This document shows, one piece after another, positions 32,076-44,285 of a stretch of 64,000 bases of DNA. The stretch is from the NCBI GenBank assembly GCA_033675265.1, contig JAUJYZ010000718.1:92001-156000 (forward strand), given 5' to 3'. Source of the DNA: Actinostola sp. cb2023. Its lineage: Eukaryota; Cnidaria; Anthozoa; Actiniaria; Actinostolidae. Numbering within the stretch: position 1 is the stretch's first letter; each line of letters begins with the position of its first letter. The notes below the pieces were generated by a model. That model had not been told where the DNA came from. It did not search any database and saw only the letters and a program-made list of their open reading frames with translations. The position numbers and the translations under genes were made by a program.

Positions 32076-34910
32076 GTTTATTAACAGCATTACCATAATA
32101 AATGGCTCTTCATCTGTTAAACCAATACTGGTTACATGTAAATGCACAATACGAAAACAATAATTACATGATAGAGAAGTTACTTATTAGAGATGAATAT
32201 ATTCGGTTTATGTTCCATTTTATATTCATTTATGACAGGACAGAATTTATGGAGAATTATAGAATATCAGACGTCCCATTTCCCTGCTGACTTTGTACCA
32301 ACTGTGCAAAAACGCCGTCACTCTTAGCAGCAAGGATAGCTGGACTATCGTATTCTACCACGTGACCGCCATCAAGTACCAGTACCCTATCGTAGTCCAT
32401 GATGGTGTTCAGTCGATGTGCTATGGTAAGGACGGTACAATTACAAAACTTTTCCCTGATAACTTGTTGAACCAGCTGGTCCGTCTTGTAATCCACGTTG
32501 GCTGTTGCTTCATCCAGGACCAGGATTTTGCACCGTTGGAGAAGTGCTCGAGCAAGACAGAGTAACTGCGTTTCACCAACACTAAAACCAGATCCATTTT
32601 CACCGATAGAATATTCTAGGAGACCATCGAGTTTGCTGACGCGGTCTCTCATTTGCACCATTATTAGCGCTGTCCAGATCTGCTCTTCAGTAAAATGATG
32701 AAATGGATCGAGATTGTGCTGGAGAGTTCCACAGAATAAGACAGGATTCTGAGAGATGACGGCCATCGACCTGCGAGCTGCTTGAATATTCAAGTTACCG
32801 AGATCTATTCCATCAATGAGTACGTGTCCTTGAGGGTCCGGCATACGGAACAAGGCAGCTACCAGTGATGATTTGCCAGCTCCAGTCCGTCCCGCGATGC
32901 CCACCTTTTCTTGGGGTTTCACGTCGAAACTCACGTCCTTCAAGACACAGACTCCACCCTCTAAGTACACCATGGATAACCCTTGCACACTCAGAGCTCC
33001 TTTATTTGGCCAGTCCCCAGGGGTTCCCCATGTCTTTGGTAACCTGGCTCTGAAGGTAGTTTGGTGTACCTTTTAACTCGCTCCACTGACACCATTTGAG
33101 TTTCTACATCAGACAACAACCGTATGGCTGCTGACGTGTGCCTCAAGAGCGTGAGGATGAATATGAACAACATCCCAGTTGTTTCCGTTGAAATAAGTAA
33201 AGTGTGGTAAAGACATGGTAATGATGGTAACCTTTATGTCATACTTTAGGAATACTCGAATTCGATCGGTCTTAGCCCGTGTTGGATATAATATGATAAA
33301 AAAGCCAAGGAGCTTGTGCTGAGTTAGTTCTACTGATCATCTCTGATATATAACAAGCGCCAATGGTGCAATTTTGGGAAGAATGGGTGGTCACCGCTGT
33401 GGTGCACAGTTCAATTCCTGGACCGGGCTGGCATATTTACATAATTTACATAAAATACCTGGATCTAAATGCAGACGTATTGTTCCAAATGCGACCACGG
33501 TCACGAAGAATGCACAAAGTATATCGGTATACAGAGCAACCCAACGACCAGTAGCGATCACCAGGAAAAATGCTTTAGTGTGACAGTTTTGAAGGCTGTT
33601 TCAAAAGAACAAGAAGACTTAATGATTCGATTCAATAAAGTCAACGACAACAACAGTGAACAGGGTTCGAACACATACTACGACTTTTCACCAAACTGAA
33701 AACAGGTCCCATGTAATCCAATTTTTTTTGAAAAGTCAATCTTTCACAGAAAGGTTGTTTGTGCACTTCCTTTGAAACGAAAATATACAATTGTGAGCAA
33801 GTTTAAGCCTTGTATTGTTATATAATTCGCTGCATTTCAGATTCGCTCGAGAAAAACCAGCCGTACAATTGACGTCACACGCCAATTTCACGACAATGGT
33901 CATGCAATCTTCTGACGAGAACAATTTTTACGATACTTTTTCGGTCGTAAATGAGCTTCAATTTATCAGTTGGATAATAAATCCCGGCGAGTCTAAATAA
34001 AAGTGAACGAGTAAAATATCCAGCCATACTACACATCAAATTGTCTATAAGATATATATATTATTGAAGCATTTGTACCAGGACAACCTCTCTGAGAATG
34101 ACTACAAGCTGAAAAATATATCCACATGCTTTACGAGCAGCGGCTGCAAGCTTACTTGTAGAGCTTCTCCACGCTCCTTTCCTCCATGTGTAAGCAATGG
34201 ATAACTTCCAGCCCTTCCATTGTGTCATAGATATGTGCGTAAACAGGGCTACATCGTGTTGCTTCTAATCTGGACAAATCTCGAGCAGCCTTGAAGTAAA
34301 AACGACAAAGAAGAAAAATCGCAATCAAAGTGGGAATGATGATTAGGTAGAACCAATAGTTGATGACGTCCGTTAAGATCAGTATAACAAAAAATATACC
34401 AATCCCGGCAGAAAACATTACGAACGAAAACGTGAAACGGTCGTCCATAGTCCCAATGTCCTTGGAGAAACGATTCATAATTCTCCCAGCAGGGTTGGTG
34501 TCAAAGAATAACACAGGCGATTTAATGACGGCCAGAGTCATCATGTCGTGCATCTTCTCAGACGATCTGAGTAGTACGAGAACAAACATTAAATTTGCAA
34601 CGAATGGAATGACAATATTTCCTCCTATTAGACCACCATAAAAACCAAGGACAAAGGTACTTCTCTGATCTTGGTACGACATGTTCGCCATCACTGTGAT
34701 CCACCAGGATGTAGATACAGGATACGCTAAGTATTTAAAAAAAGAAAAACAAAACGTAAACTGACAGTCGAAATTAATTGTGCCGAGTATTGGGCAGATT
34801 ATATTTTGTTAGTGTTCAAAAATGATTAGGTGAAATGATGTATATCATTGCATCGTGAAACAATGAAGAGTGAAGAGCAAGAAGAAGCACGTACAACATT
34901 ATAAACATAC

Positions 34911-35194
34911 ATATAGCTAATTGCATAATCGTTGTCGGGTTGAAAATCATGAAAGCTATGACCAAAAGGAATTCTGGGAAATTAAAACTCTCAAATAACA
35001 CCGTCAAATCATCGACCTTTTTATCCAAACTTGTAGGATCTAGTTAAATAGCTGATATACCTTCAAAACTACGAGAACATTGAATATATCTGTATGTAAT
35101 GTGGCTCATGAACTGATTTCCCATCCATCCTTGCAGTCTCAGCTTCTATGATTTATGATTTTCAACCCGACAACGATTATGCAATTAGCTATAT
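34911..35194. mobile_element. MITE in the left ABCC copy, intron 4
   Basis: Arms of 40 bases (34911-34950 and 35155-35194) are near-perfect complements: AGCTAATTGCATAATCGTTG with GTCGGGTTGAAAATCAT. The right ABCC copy has GTTTGTATATGTATG at the matching place (about 53636), an apparent empty site with ATAT target. Confidence 0.82.
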
Positions 35195-36654
35195 ACAAAC
35201 AGAAAATGTATAGTTCTACTCAGCAGAGAACAACTGTACCTTGTGCGACTGTAAAGAATAAAAACAGAGAAACGATCCCAACGGTTGGTAAACCAGCCCT
35301 AAGGTAGTCCCAGTACAACCTCCACGAAACTGATCCAGTTGCTCTGTCTTCATCTTCTTCGAATAAATCAATTCCAATTCCACTAGCTTTCTCCACCTTA
35401 TCTTGTAAAGATGAAATTGTACTCGGACTAGTGTTCGTAGTTTCAAAACGTTTGTAATCTGCAAACAAATGGCGCACAGTCTCGTCTCCACTAAGCTCTT
35501 CATACGACCCTTGACATATAATACGACCCTCTTGCAAAACCACAATTTGATCAGCTCTGTGAAGATGTTGTAGTTGATGTGTGACGAGGATCCTTATTTT
35601 CCCTGACAACTCTTCACAGATACACTTGTCGAAGATATGCTGACCAACCTTGGCGTCTACTGCACTTAGTGGGTCATCCAATAAGAAGATGTCGGCATCT
35701 GAGTACACTGCTCGTGCTAGACCTACTCGTGCACGCTGACCACCACTCAGCATCACTCCCCGCTGACCAATCACACTCAGGTCGCCTTTAGGAAACTGAT
35801 TGATGTCTGGCTTCAAGTCACAAACATCTAAAGCCTTTAATATCATATCGTGTTTGGTCAAACAGCTTTCCAAAGAGAATATTTTCGCGTACAGTTCCAG
35901 TGATTATCCAAGGAATTTGGCTGACATAGGTAATATCTCCTGTGATGGAAATTGTACCGGACTGTAAAGGAATCTCGCGTAGCATTGCCATCAACAAGGT
36001 GGACTTTCCACTTCCTACAGCCCCAGTCACCATTAGCAACGTGCTGGACATGGCATCGAGAGTAATGTCATGAATGGTCGATGTCATATCTTCTTCAGCC
36101 CAGCAACTGCACACTTGGGTAATTTCTAATGAAGGACAGGCTGAGTCTCCATTTTGCAAATACGAGGGTTTTTCTGGCAATATTTCATCCATGTTCTTAA
36201 TTCAAGACAGAATATCCCATGTTGGAGTAAGCGTGGCATTGTTTAGTTTCTTCACGGAAAACACCAGGTAGGTTCTTCGGTGTCTTCGAGTTTCTCCCTT
36301 TACCTTTACGAAGAGATTGTTCGTTGCTAAGCAGAAAAGTTTCGATTCTTTTCACAGATGTAAAATAATCATACGAATGCAGTGTCCCAAAAATTTGACG
36401 CATTGTTGATTGACTCAATTCCTGTAATATGGTGAAAAGGGTGAAAAGAACTACTGCTCCAAGGTGGATCCCTGAGTACAATAGTGTAAGTATAGACGTC
36501 GCTGTTGCCAATGCAGTGAGAGTTCCGTAGAAGACTATGGAGATTGATATAAACATGGTCTTTATACGTGCCATCTTGATCTCTTTTCTGAAAGGGACAA
36601 AAAAGTCAGCAACAATGAATTTCAGTTCATCTATGAAGGCGTTTGACCCAGACT

Positions 36655-37221
36655 TTAAAGGGGGACTAGTACGTAAATCGTTCAAAGTTTGATTTACCTG
36701 AAACTTCACTGAAATATTCTCAAAGACCCATACAATCACTGGTTAATTTTTTCTCAAAAATTCCAATGGAAAGTAATACATTTTTATGAATCTTTAGAGG
36801 TGCCAGTGACGTCACTGACTCAACCCAAACAATCATCACGGCTTCGCTCCATACATTTCTTCATGTTTAATGTCTTGAACTATTTTAGTTCTATGAAGCT
36901 AAACGTTTGTGTAAAGGAGTTTTCTTACCTTGTATGTGCTTAGGATTGATTGTTTGACTATAGTTTTCTTCAGTGCAGAGCTGTTATCTGAACAAACCGT
37001 TCAGATATTTTGATCACAAAATACAAAGAAATGTATGGAGCTGAGTTTGGGTTGAGTCAGTGACGTCACTGGCACCTCTAAAGATTCATAGAAATGTATT
37101 ACTTCCCATTGGAATTTTTGAGAAAAAAATTAACCAGTGATTGTATGGGTCTTTGAGATTATCTAAGTGAAGTTTCAGCTAAATCAAATTTTGAACGATT
37201 TACGTACTAGTCCCCCTTTAA
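36655..37221. mobile_element. TTAA-flanked foldback with long arms in the left ABCC copy, intron 2
   Basis: TTAA at 36655-36658 and 37218-37221. Arms of roughly 190 bases begin AGGGGGACTAGTACGTAAAT and run through GGTGCCAGTGACGTCACTG. Non-coding; fills most of the intron. Confidence 0.85.
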
Positions 37222-37838
37222 CTACTGAATAATGTAATCAGCTATGTTTAGTAATCACCCGTTTCTGTAAATACATTTTGAAATATTTATCTTCATTAGT
37301 GCATGTATGGGAAAATATACATGGTAGAAAGTTGTAATCTAATATAGTCCTGGATATCTTCTTAGATTTTTGATGATATCCCGGTAGTTCCATTCCCAAG
37401 CGTACATCTTTACGGCTCGTATTCCTTTAATGATCTCGTTCATAGCTGCAAGGCGTTTATCTGTGGCAATCGCTTGTTTAATTCGATAATCAGCAAAATG
37501 TTTGGCGACAAAAACTTGTGAAAATCCAAATATTAATGCAACAAAACCACCAGCGATAGACCGCCATCCAATTAGTGAGCATAGCAAAGCAAATGCTATT
37601 GGAGCTTCAATAAGTAACGGGAAACAGAATTGTAACTGAAGAACGATTTCTAGTAGACGTTGAGTGTCGTTTGATACCAAGTTAAACACGTGACCAGAAT
37701 TTTCCTTTGAAAGGTTGCTCCGACTTGAAATCAAGATCTGTGAAAAGAATAGTCATAATTTAGTGGGATCATTTCTACAACATCTACATAGATAGATAGT
37801 AAATACTAAGAAGTGCGTACTGTTTGCTAGATAGGTAA

Positions 37839-38350
37839 GCTTTCTTGGCCACATCGTTGGGAGAAATGGGTGAGGAAGTTTCAAGGTTTGGAGTACCTGG
37901 AGAACTTGTCAAGTATGTGCAAGATCATCGACGCGATTGGGGCCGCCATGTGCCTTACGCGATGGCTTATCGTTCCGCTACTCATGAGGCAACTGGGCAC
38001 AGCCCATCGAAATTGATGTTGGGTAGAGAGTTATGATTACCAATCGACATTATGTTTGGAAGTCCAGAGTCTAGAAGATCAAGTGGGAGGGAAATCAACG
38101 TATAATGGTTACGTTTCTAAACTTGAAGATTGCTTAGCCTATGCCCACGATTTTGCACGATCGAAATTGAGAACATCAAGCGACACGATGAAACAAAGGT
38201 ATGATGTGGGATTAACCTGTGACCGCTACCGTAAAGGAGACGCCGTTTCTACCAACCTAAGAGAAGAAAAGGGCTAACACCAAAGCTGCGAAGTAATTGG
38301 GATGGACCATACCTTGTACAAATGAAGATAGGTAAAAAAGGGCGTGTTCG
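37839..38350 (+). pseudogene. Ty3/Gypsy-type integrase C-terminal fragment
   Basis: Broken coding sequence: HVPYAMAYRSATHEATGHSP and KLMLGREL in one frame, then LEDCLAYAHDFARSKLR and KQRYDVGL in a second, then KGLTPKLRSNWDGPYLV in a third. This order matches the end of the Ty3/Gypsy integrase core and its C-terminal GPY/F-type module. A stop (38034-38036) and at least two frame changes show decay. It lies inverted inside intron 1 of the left ABCC copy. No LTRs were found. Confidence 0.82.
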
Positions 38351-38715
38351 TTCGCTCACGATCCAAATGTGATCAGTTTTGACGATTTCAGAAAACATTC
38401 GCTCGATGACAAGCCTTTTTTCTGATATTTTTGTAGCTTTATATTTAGTCGTATGCATTTTCGAAAGCCTTTGTTTTTTTCCGTGTGAACGAAAACGCCG
38501 TTTTCGTGTCGACGGGAGGCCAATTGCACTTATAATGACTTAATGTCTCTCAGATTTAATGCGAAGATGAACCCCGAGTAAACGTTTACAGGGTGTCTTG
38601 TTTCCATAATAATCGTCGCGGTAGGGTAACGTTCCCTTTAATTTTTTGTGAATAAATTAAGCAATTTACGAAAAGAGATTTAGACTTGAATGTCTCCCAC
38701 ATTGTAGTCTGTTTT

Positions 38716-39110
38716 ATAACTGGGCCGGTATGTAATGTGTGTATGGTATGTGTGTGTTGTTCAGTATCAACTGAGCAGTGTATTAATGTACTAGTAATAC
38801 TAATAGTTTACTATAACTGGGCCGGTATGTGAATGTGTGTATGGTATGTGTGTGTTGTTCAATATCAACTGAGCAGTGTATTAATGTACTAGTAATACTA
38901 ATAGTTTACTATAACTGGGCCGGTATGTATTTAATGTGTGTATGGTATGTGTGTGTTGTTCAGTATCAACTGAGCAGTGTATTAATGTACTAGTAATACT
39001 AATAGTTTACTATAACTGGGCCGGTATGTAATGTGTATATGGTATGTGTGTCTAGCTTGTTCAGTATCAACTGAACAGTGTATTAATGTATTAGTAATAC
39101 TAATAGTTTA
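38716..39110. repeat. Four-copy tandem repeat, unit 97-101 bp
   Basis: Copies start with ATAACTGGGCCGGTATGT at 38716, 38813, 38911 and 39012. Each runs through a TGTGTGTATGGTATGTGTGT stretch to TAATACTAATAGTTTACT. The right ABCC copy keeps only one unit, inverted, near 44798-44880, so the array expanded, or the other shrank, after duplication. Confidence 0.92.
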
Positions 39111-39572
39111 CTGTAATTCATTAAGTAGCGATCCGCGTAAGAACTAACGCGAAAACAATAGACCCGCGGCTATGGAGGACGTTAAAGAGGTGCGGTCGTA
39201 AATGTGTCTATCCAATTATAATGAACGATCTCATTGGAGAACTCCTCGTTAGCGCGAAATTCAAACAGTATATGTAACTTTACTTCGTTGATAGTACGAT
39301 TGCACAGCTGAAACTCATACAATTTGTCACATTTATCATAAACATTCACATGGTACATTTCGAACAAAATCGTATGTGAGGAACTAAACATTTTATGTTA
39401 CAATGCGTTCTGTTTGGGAGTCTCTGTTATTTATCTCATTGTCGTTGACAGATATGTCCCATTCACCTCAATGCTATTGGATGAAATTTGGCGAGAGTGA
39501 AGTCCGCCGGAGCGCCAAAAACAAAACAATAACAAAATACACTTTCAATGTCCTATAAAAACTTGTAAAATC

Positions 39573-40343
39573 TCAAAAAAAATCTGAAAATAGTTCATCA
39601 TCCGCAACGATGTCCAAGTCATCATAGTAATAATCTCCTGTGTCAGTATCATCGGTCTCTAGGTCGATTCCTCCTTTCACAAGTTCAGGAAAAGTCTTTG
39701 TTAGAAAGAGGACTTCCATCACATCTAGTCTAATTCCCCGAGCGCATATCACTCTTAGGGAAGGATAAGAACAAAGACATGCAATGGTAAGAACGCTGAA
39801 CTGGGTGTTAGATGAAATTGACTCTTGTGAGGCGTCGAAGAGAGTCATTCGCTTTGTAAATTGAACGGATTCAGCGATCTCCACAGGTAGCCCAATAATT
39901 ATAATAATTATTTGTCAGAGAAGGGCTAATTTTAAAATGGCTATAACTCGCTCAATTCTCGTCCAAATCGCTTCAAATCTTCACAGACAATAAAGAAATA
40001 ATAGAAGAAGATACACAGGACTTTATACAGGATTTCATTTTCATTGTATTATTTTATTGATTTTATTGACATTATCCACATAGCTTGGGCTACCTAGCTG
40101 TGCGATCTCGCCACAGCTTTCAATGTTCAATTCTCGTAGATGTTTTGCTGCTTTCCTGGTCTTGTTCTTTGACCAGTTTGCATCCTCGTCTGATAGAAAC
40201 AGCCGTGATTCTTCACGTGAACACAAGCGAAGTTGATCGGCGTTCACCTCGCCGTGCTTCCATTCCGCCGCGTCGTGTCGCGAACAGCAACAGAGCGCGG
40301 AAAAGGGCATTCCATTCGATTGGAATACCTCATGCACATTCAC
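39573..40343 (-). pseudogene. Unknown ORF of the 1.6-kb element, split by a hAT-like insertion
   Basis: Two minus-strand parts, 40343-40102 and 39879-39573, meet at the same 8 bases (GAGATCGC) in the same frame. Without the insertion they form one frame of about 180 codons. Motifs: an early CCCSRHDAAEW, basic KNKTRKAAKHLRELNIES, then LRVICARGIRLDVMEVLFL and an acidic tail TDDTDTGDYYYDDLDIV. It is not a transposase I recognise; it may be a captured host gene fragment or an element-specific protein. The second half of the split frame now starts behind a foreign sequence, so it is broken here. Confidence 0.55.
39882..40101. mobile_element. hAT-like MITE with 8-bp target duplication
   Basis: Flanked by GCGATCTC at 39874-39881 and 40102-40109. 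Left end CACAGGTAGCCCAA, right end reversed ACAGCTAGGTAGCCCAAG. Eight-base duplications and a CACAG-type terminus fit the hAT superfamily. The same asymmetric pair of ends occurs in the element at 48903-49796. Confidence 0.85.
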
Positions 40344-41386
40344 TCTAACTTTCCTTATCTTGTAAGTTACTTTTTTGCGTTTGATTTCGGCTTTTCAGAT
40401 TCCTTTACATTGGCCTATTCAATGGCCTCAACTTGTTGACACGACATCCATGACTTGAAATTGGAGACGAGAGTCAGAATTTCGTGACGCTCACATACGA
40501 ATTGTTCCCGAAGCCAATGAAACAATCGGAGAACGATTAATTACTACTTCCATATACGGAGTTTCATCTATGGAAACGAAGTATATCGTAGAAAAATCGG
40601 AGTTTCAAAGACTTTAACCAATCAGATCGCTGGATTTTAATAACTTAATCCCTTTACGATTTCTTTGCATAAGACATTCCTAAAGTTCCATAGCCGTTCG
40701 TGCTTTCGTTCTTACGCGGATCGCTACTTAAGTTGATGTTAATAAGTTTCATATTTTAACCCACATATGTCAGTATTATATTGAATTACTTTATTAGTTC
40801 GCCCAAATATATGATATCATACCTTTTTATGAATGAGTCCAGTGCAAGCGATCTTGATTCGCATGCCGATCATAAATGCAATCAAGTCATGATGGTGAAC
40901 AACAAAGGCTGAGATGAAACTCGTGGCTCCAATGCCCGCTGCAGCTGCAGCAAGTACATAGGGAGTGTTTTGTTGTGATTGTCCAAGCGCTGCTTTGAGA
41001 TAAATCCACAACAGCACAGGCCTAGAATATATGGACAGAGATTCTGAACTCTTCAAAATGATTAACCAAATGTAATCACTCCAAGGAATAAATCGAGCCA
41101 TTGCTTTCCAGAGACGTGGTTGTCCGTCTTGCTTTTTGGCGGAGTTGACTTTTTCTTCCCATATTTCCTCAAAGTCTTCTACGATGAATTCTGCTTGATC
41201 TTCATCAGACAATTCAAACAAGTCGTCTTCATTGAGTGGTCGTTTACTTCCAAGTCTTATTAGACTATTCATCCAAAATAGAAATATCCTGGATAAAAAA
41301 CCTGCCTTGTCCTTAGCATTTGCCTGGTGCATGATTGAAACTGAACCTAACGGTTGTTAGAACAAGAACTCTCGCACTTCGCAAAA

Positions 41387-43215
41387 GTTTAAAACTCTCT
41401 AAAACGTTCACCCTTCAGTCAGTGATGATAGCTGGGTCCGATAAATGTCTCCAGTTTGCGTAGCGCGCAAAATCCTATTGTTTCTTTGAACGTGGGTTGA
41501 AATATTAATATTAATACGGATAATAAAATGGTTGTAGGCTTACAATTCTAACTGTCCAATGACTTAATAATAATGCTCGACCTTCGGTCTTCATCAGTAA
41601 AACATATATATAGGATTACAAATCATGTACAAAACGCTACGAAAACTGTGCAACTAAGTAGAATAATGGGTAAGACAATGGATACAAAAGGTAGTGACAC
41701 ATAACACTAAAGTGAATAGAGCTAATTTCGACAAGAAATTCAAGAATCTTAGCTTACCGCAGTGACAAAGTTAGTTACCATAGTAACATGTAAAAGTTAT
41801 ATTTTTGAATAGTAGAATATGAACTAAAATGACGGTAAATAGTGATAATTCTGATCCAAAACAACAACAACAACAACAAACTGTAAAGCGCAGAGGCGGA
41901 TCCAGGATTTTGTTTAGGAGAGGGTGCACCATCTTTTAGGAGGGAGTGCACCATCTTTTAGGATGGGGTGCACCATTTATGATCAGGACGTATACAAACT
42001 CAAGCACCAATAACGCAGTAGATATCAGCTCATCCCCCTGCACCCCTCCCCCGCCCTTGAAGCGCCATAGAGTCATATATATGCCGCTATAAAAATGTAG
42101 ATTATTTTTATTAACTAAGCGCCTTAGCGGACAATAGCTAATCGACACTTCCGAATCCAATAAGCCTGAATCAACACTGCTGAGTCGTTTCCTGGATAAG
42201 AGATTACCCAAGCTAAGAATTCGAAATAACAACTTGGGAGCTCGTTCACTGCCTTGCGCAGTAGATATAAATTATATGGATACGTACACCATTTAACAAA
42301 TAGAAAACGTTTTCCCGTGTTTACATAGCCTGGTATAAACACGAGAGAAGTTTGGGAGAAGTCGAGAGCTATTGTGTAAAACCGAGTTCAAACAGCGTTT
42401 TCAAAAAAATCCGTCAGTTTTTGGTGACCGAAAACGCCGTTTACTGGTGCCGGGACGTGAGGTCAAAAACGGACATTCTAGTTTGCAGTAATGACTTGTC
42501 GCTGTGATTGGTTGAATAAATGTCTGTCTATAAAGGTGTCAAACGATGACATTAATTACATGCATTATCTATTATCTAAACCTAAGCCAGTTACATCACC
42601 CATTGAACATAACTCTCTCTTGGGGATTCAAATGTACTATAAAACTAGTAGATATACAGCCGATTGCAAAAATTCTGTAAATCAAGTATATCAGTATATC
42701 CATATATCGGGTGCATTATGGGTAATACTATTTTAGAGTTTTTCCACAAAATATGCAGCAGCGACTTACAAACAACAAACTAGAGACTAAATTACATAAC
42801 ATTCTAGAGTTTCACCAATGTTGCTTGCGTGAAACTTCATTTAGGGGACTTTTTCAATTACCCATAATGCACCCGATATATGGATATACTGATATACTTG
42901 ATTTACAGAATATTTGCAAAGGGCTGTATTGAAGAGATAAAGACAGAATAAAGATGAGTCAAAACCTCGACATGAGGAATGAACCAATTTGTGCGATTAT
43001 CAACTAATGTCTAAAAAGTTTTACACTCTCTACAACGTTCACCCTTCAGTAATAACTGTGTCCAGGATTGCGGAAAATACACTATTGTTTCTTTGAACGT
43101 GGGTTGAAATATATATTAATATTATACGGATAATAAAATGGTTGTAGGCTTACAATTCTAACTGTCCAATGACTTAATAAAAATGTTCCACCTTCGGTCT
43201 TCATCAGTAAGACAT
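41387..43215. repeat. Direct repeat pair (41387-41620 and 43010-43215)
   Basis: Two diverged copies in the same orientation share CGTTCACCCTTCAGT, TTTCTTTGAACGTGGGTTGA and ACCTTCGGTCTTCATCAGTA. On the minus strand both end with CTGATGAAGACCGAAGGT, as in the ends of Penelope-like retroelements and hammerhead motifs; the expected GAAA is altered (GAGC in one, GGAAC in the other). They may be solo terminal repeats of one element. Confidence 0.6.
42653..42929. mobile_element. MITE between the ABCC copies
   Basis: TIRs begin ATACAGCCGATTGCAAAAAT on the left with an imperfect complement at the right; subterminal GTATATCAGTATATCCATAT and TACCCATAATGCACCCGATA pair. Non-coding interior. Confidence 0.82.
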
Positions 43216-44285
43216 ATATACAGGAATTTTCTTTTTTGTCGGTATGACAGCGCTTAGAACAGTCCTGTATAGGTGCTATATAAGCAATTATTATTATTAT
43301 TATTATACAAATCATAATATGTACAAAAAGGTAAACATATCAAACTTATGCTATACAAAAGGTCATTGTTTCACATATGCAGATGAGGCGAGTCTTGTTT
43401 AGGCGAAAAACAGCATGATTTTGATACATTTTTGCTTTTTACTGCATTGTTAAAATACAAATCAAAAACCTACCAACGGAATATAAAAGACGAATATGTA
43501 AGGAATGAATAAGCTGGCAATTCAAGCACAAATAAAGAGGTTTGAAGGTGGCATTTTCCGTTTCTTCAAAGCTAGCAGTGTTGAATCTGACGTCAAATTC
43601 CTATTGTGTAGGACGCGACATGATTGGTTAATCGCGCGGAATTTTTAATGAGTGTTCTATTTTTAGCCCAATTTGTGCATTTGAGTAATGGGCTCCTGAC
43701 GTTGTAGAGAGTTTTTTAAACTTTTGCGAAGTGCGAGAGTTGTTGTTCTAACAACAGTTAGGTTCAGTTTCAATCATGCACCAGGCAAATGCTAAGGACA
43801 AGGCAGGTTTTTTATCCAGAATATTTCTATTTTGGATGAATAGTCTAATAAGACTTGGAAGTAAACGACCACTCAATGAAGACGACTTGTTTGAATTGTC
43901 TGATGAAGATAAAGCAGAATTCATCGTAGAAGACTTTGAGGAAATATGGGAAGAAGAAGTCAACTCCGCCAAAAAGCAAGACAGACAACCGCGTCTCTGG
44001 AAAGCAATGGCTCGATTTATTCCTTGGAGTGATTACATTTGGTTAATAATTTTGAAGAGTTCAGAATCTCTGTCCATTTATTCTAGGCCTGTGCTGTTGT
44101 GGATTTATCTCAAAGCAGCGCTTGGACAATCGCAACAAAACACTCCCTATGTACTTGCTGCAGCTGCAGCGGGCATTGGAGCCACGAGTTTCATCTCAGC
44201 CTTTGTTGTTCACCATCATGACTTGATTGCATGTATGATCGGCATGCGAATCAAGATCGCTTGCACTGGACTCATTCAAAAAAAG

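Larger units (their letters stand above)
39121..40731. mobile_element. 1.6-kb TTAA-flanked element carrying an ORF, in left ABCC intron 1
   Basis: TTAA at 39121-39124 and 40728-40731; TIRs are perfect for 20 bases after TTAA (GTAGCGATCCGCGTAAGAAC). The right ABCC copy lacks it: near 44340 it reads ACATCAATTACTTGAGGAATTAC where the left copy has the insertion. It carries the minus-strand frame 40343-39573, which is itself interrupted by the hAT-like element at 39882-40101. No recognisable piggyBac transposase. Confidence 0.9.
32257..41332 (-). pseudogene. ABCC4/MRP4-like transporter, left copy, full architecture with lesions
   Basis: Plasma-membrane ABC exporter of organic anions (family role). 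Regions (minus): 41332-40823, 37737-37358, 36587-36304, 36173-35240, 34726-34156, 33595-33459, about 33187-32257, close to 1250 codons as in human ABCC4. Visible: TMD1; NBD1 Walker A GAVGSGKST, LSGGQ, Walker B FLLDDP; TMD2; NBD2 Walker A GRTGAGKSS, signature FSVGETQ, Walker B ILVLDEAT. Lesions: an AT instead of GT after 37358; a one-base frame slip near 35850 between the NBD1 Q-loop and LSGGQ; GG where the right copy has acceptor AG (about 33187); one C missing from a C-run near 33022. Some could be assembly errors, but four together suggest a pseudogene. It faces away from the right copy. Confidence 0.8.
41333..43775. promoter_or_regulatory. Region between the two divergent ABCC starts
   Basis: The first 85 or so bases upstream of each ATG are alike in inverted orientation (GCGAAGTGCGAGAGTT, GTTAGGTTCAGTTTCAATC), so the duplicated block includes the 5' leader. 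A direct repeat of about 220 bases lies at 41387-41620 and 43010-43215 (TTTGAACGTGGGTTGAAATA, GGTTGTAGGCTTACAATTCT). A foldback sits at 42653-42929. No gene. No TATA box can be assigned with confidence. Confidence 0.45.
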
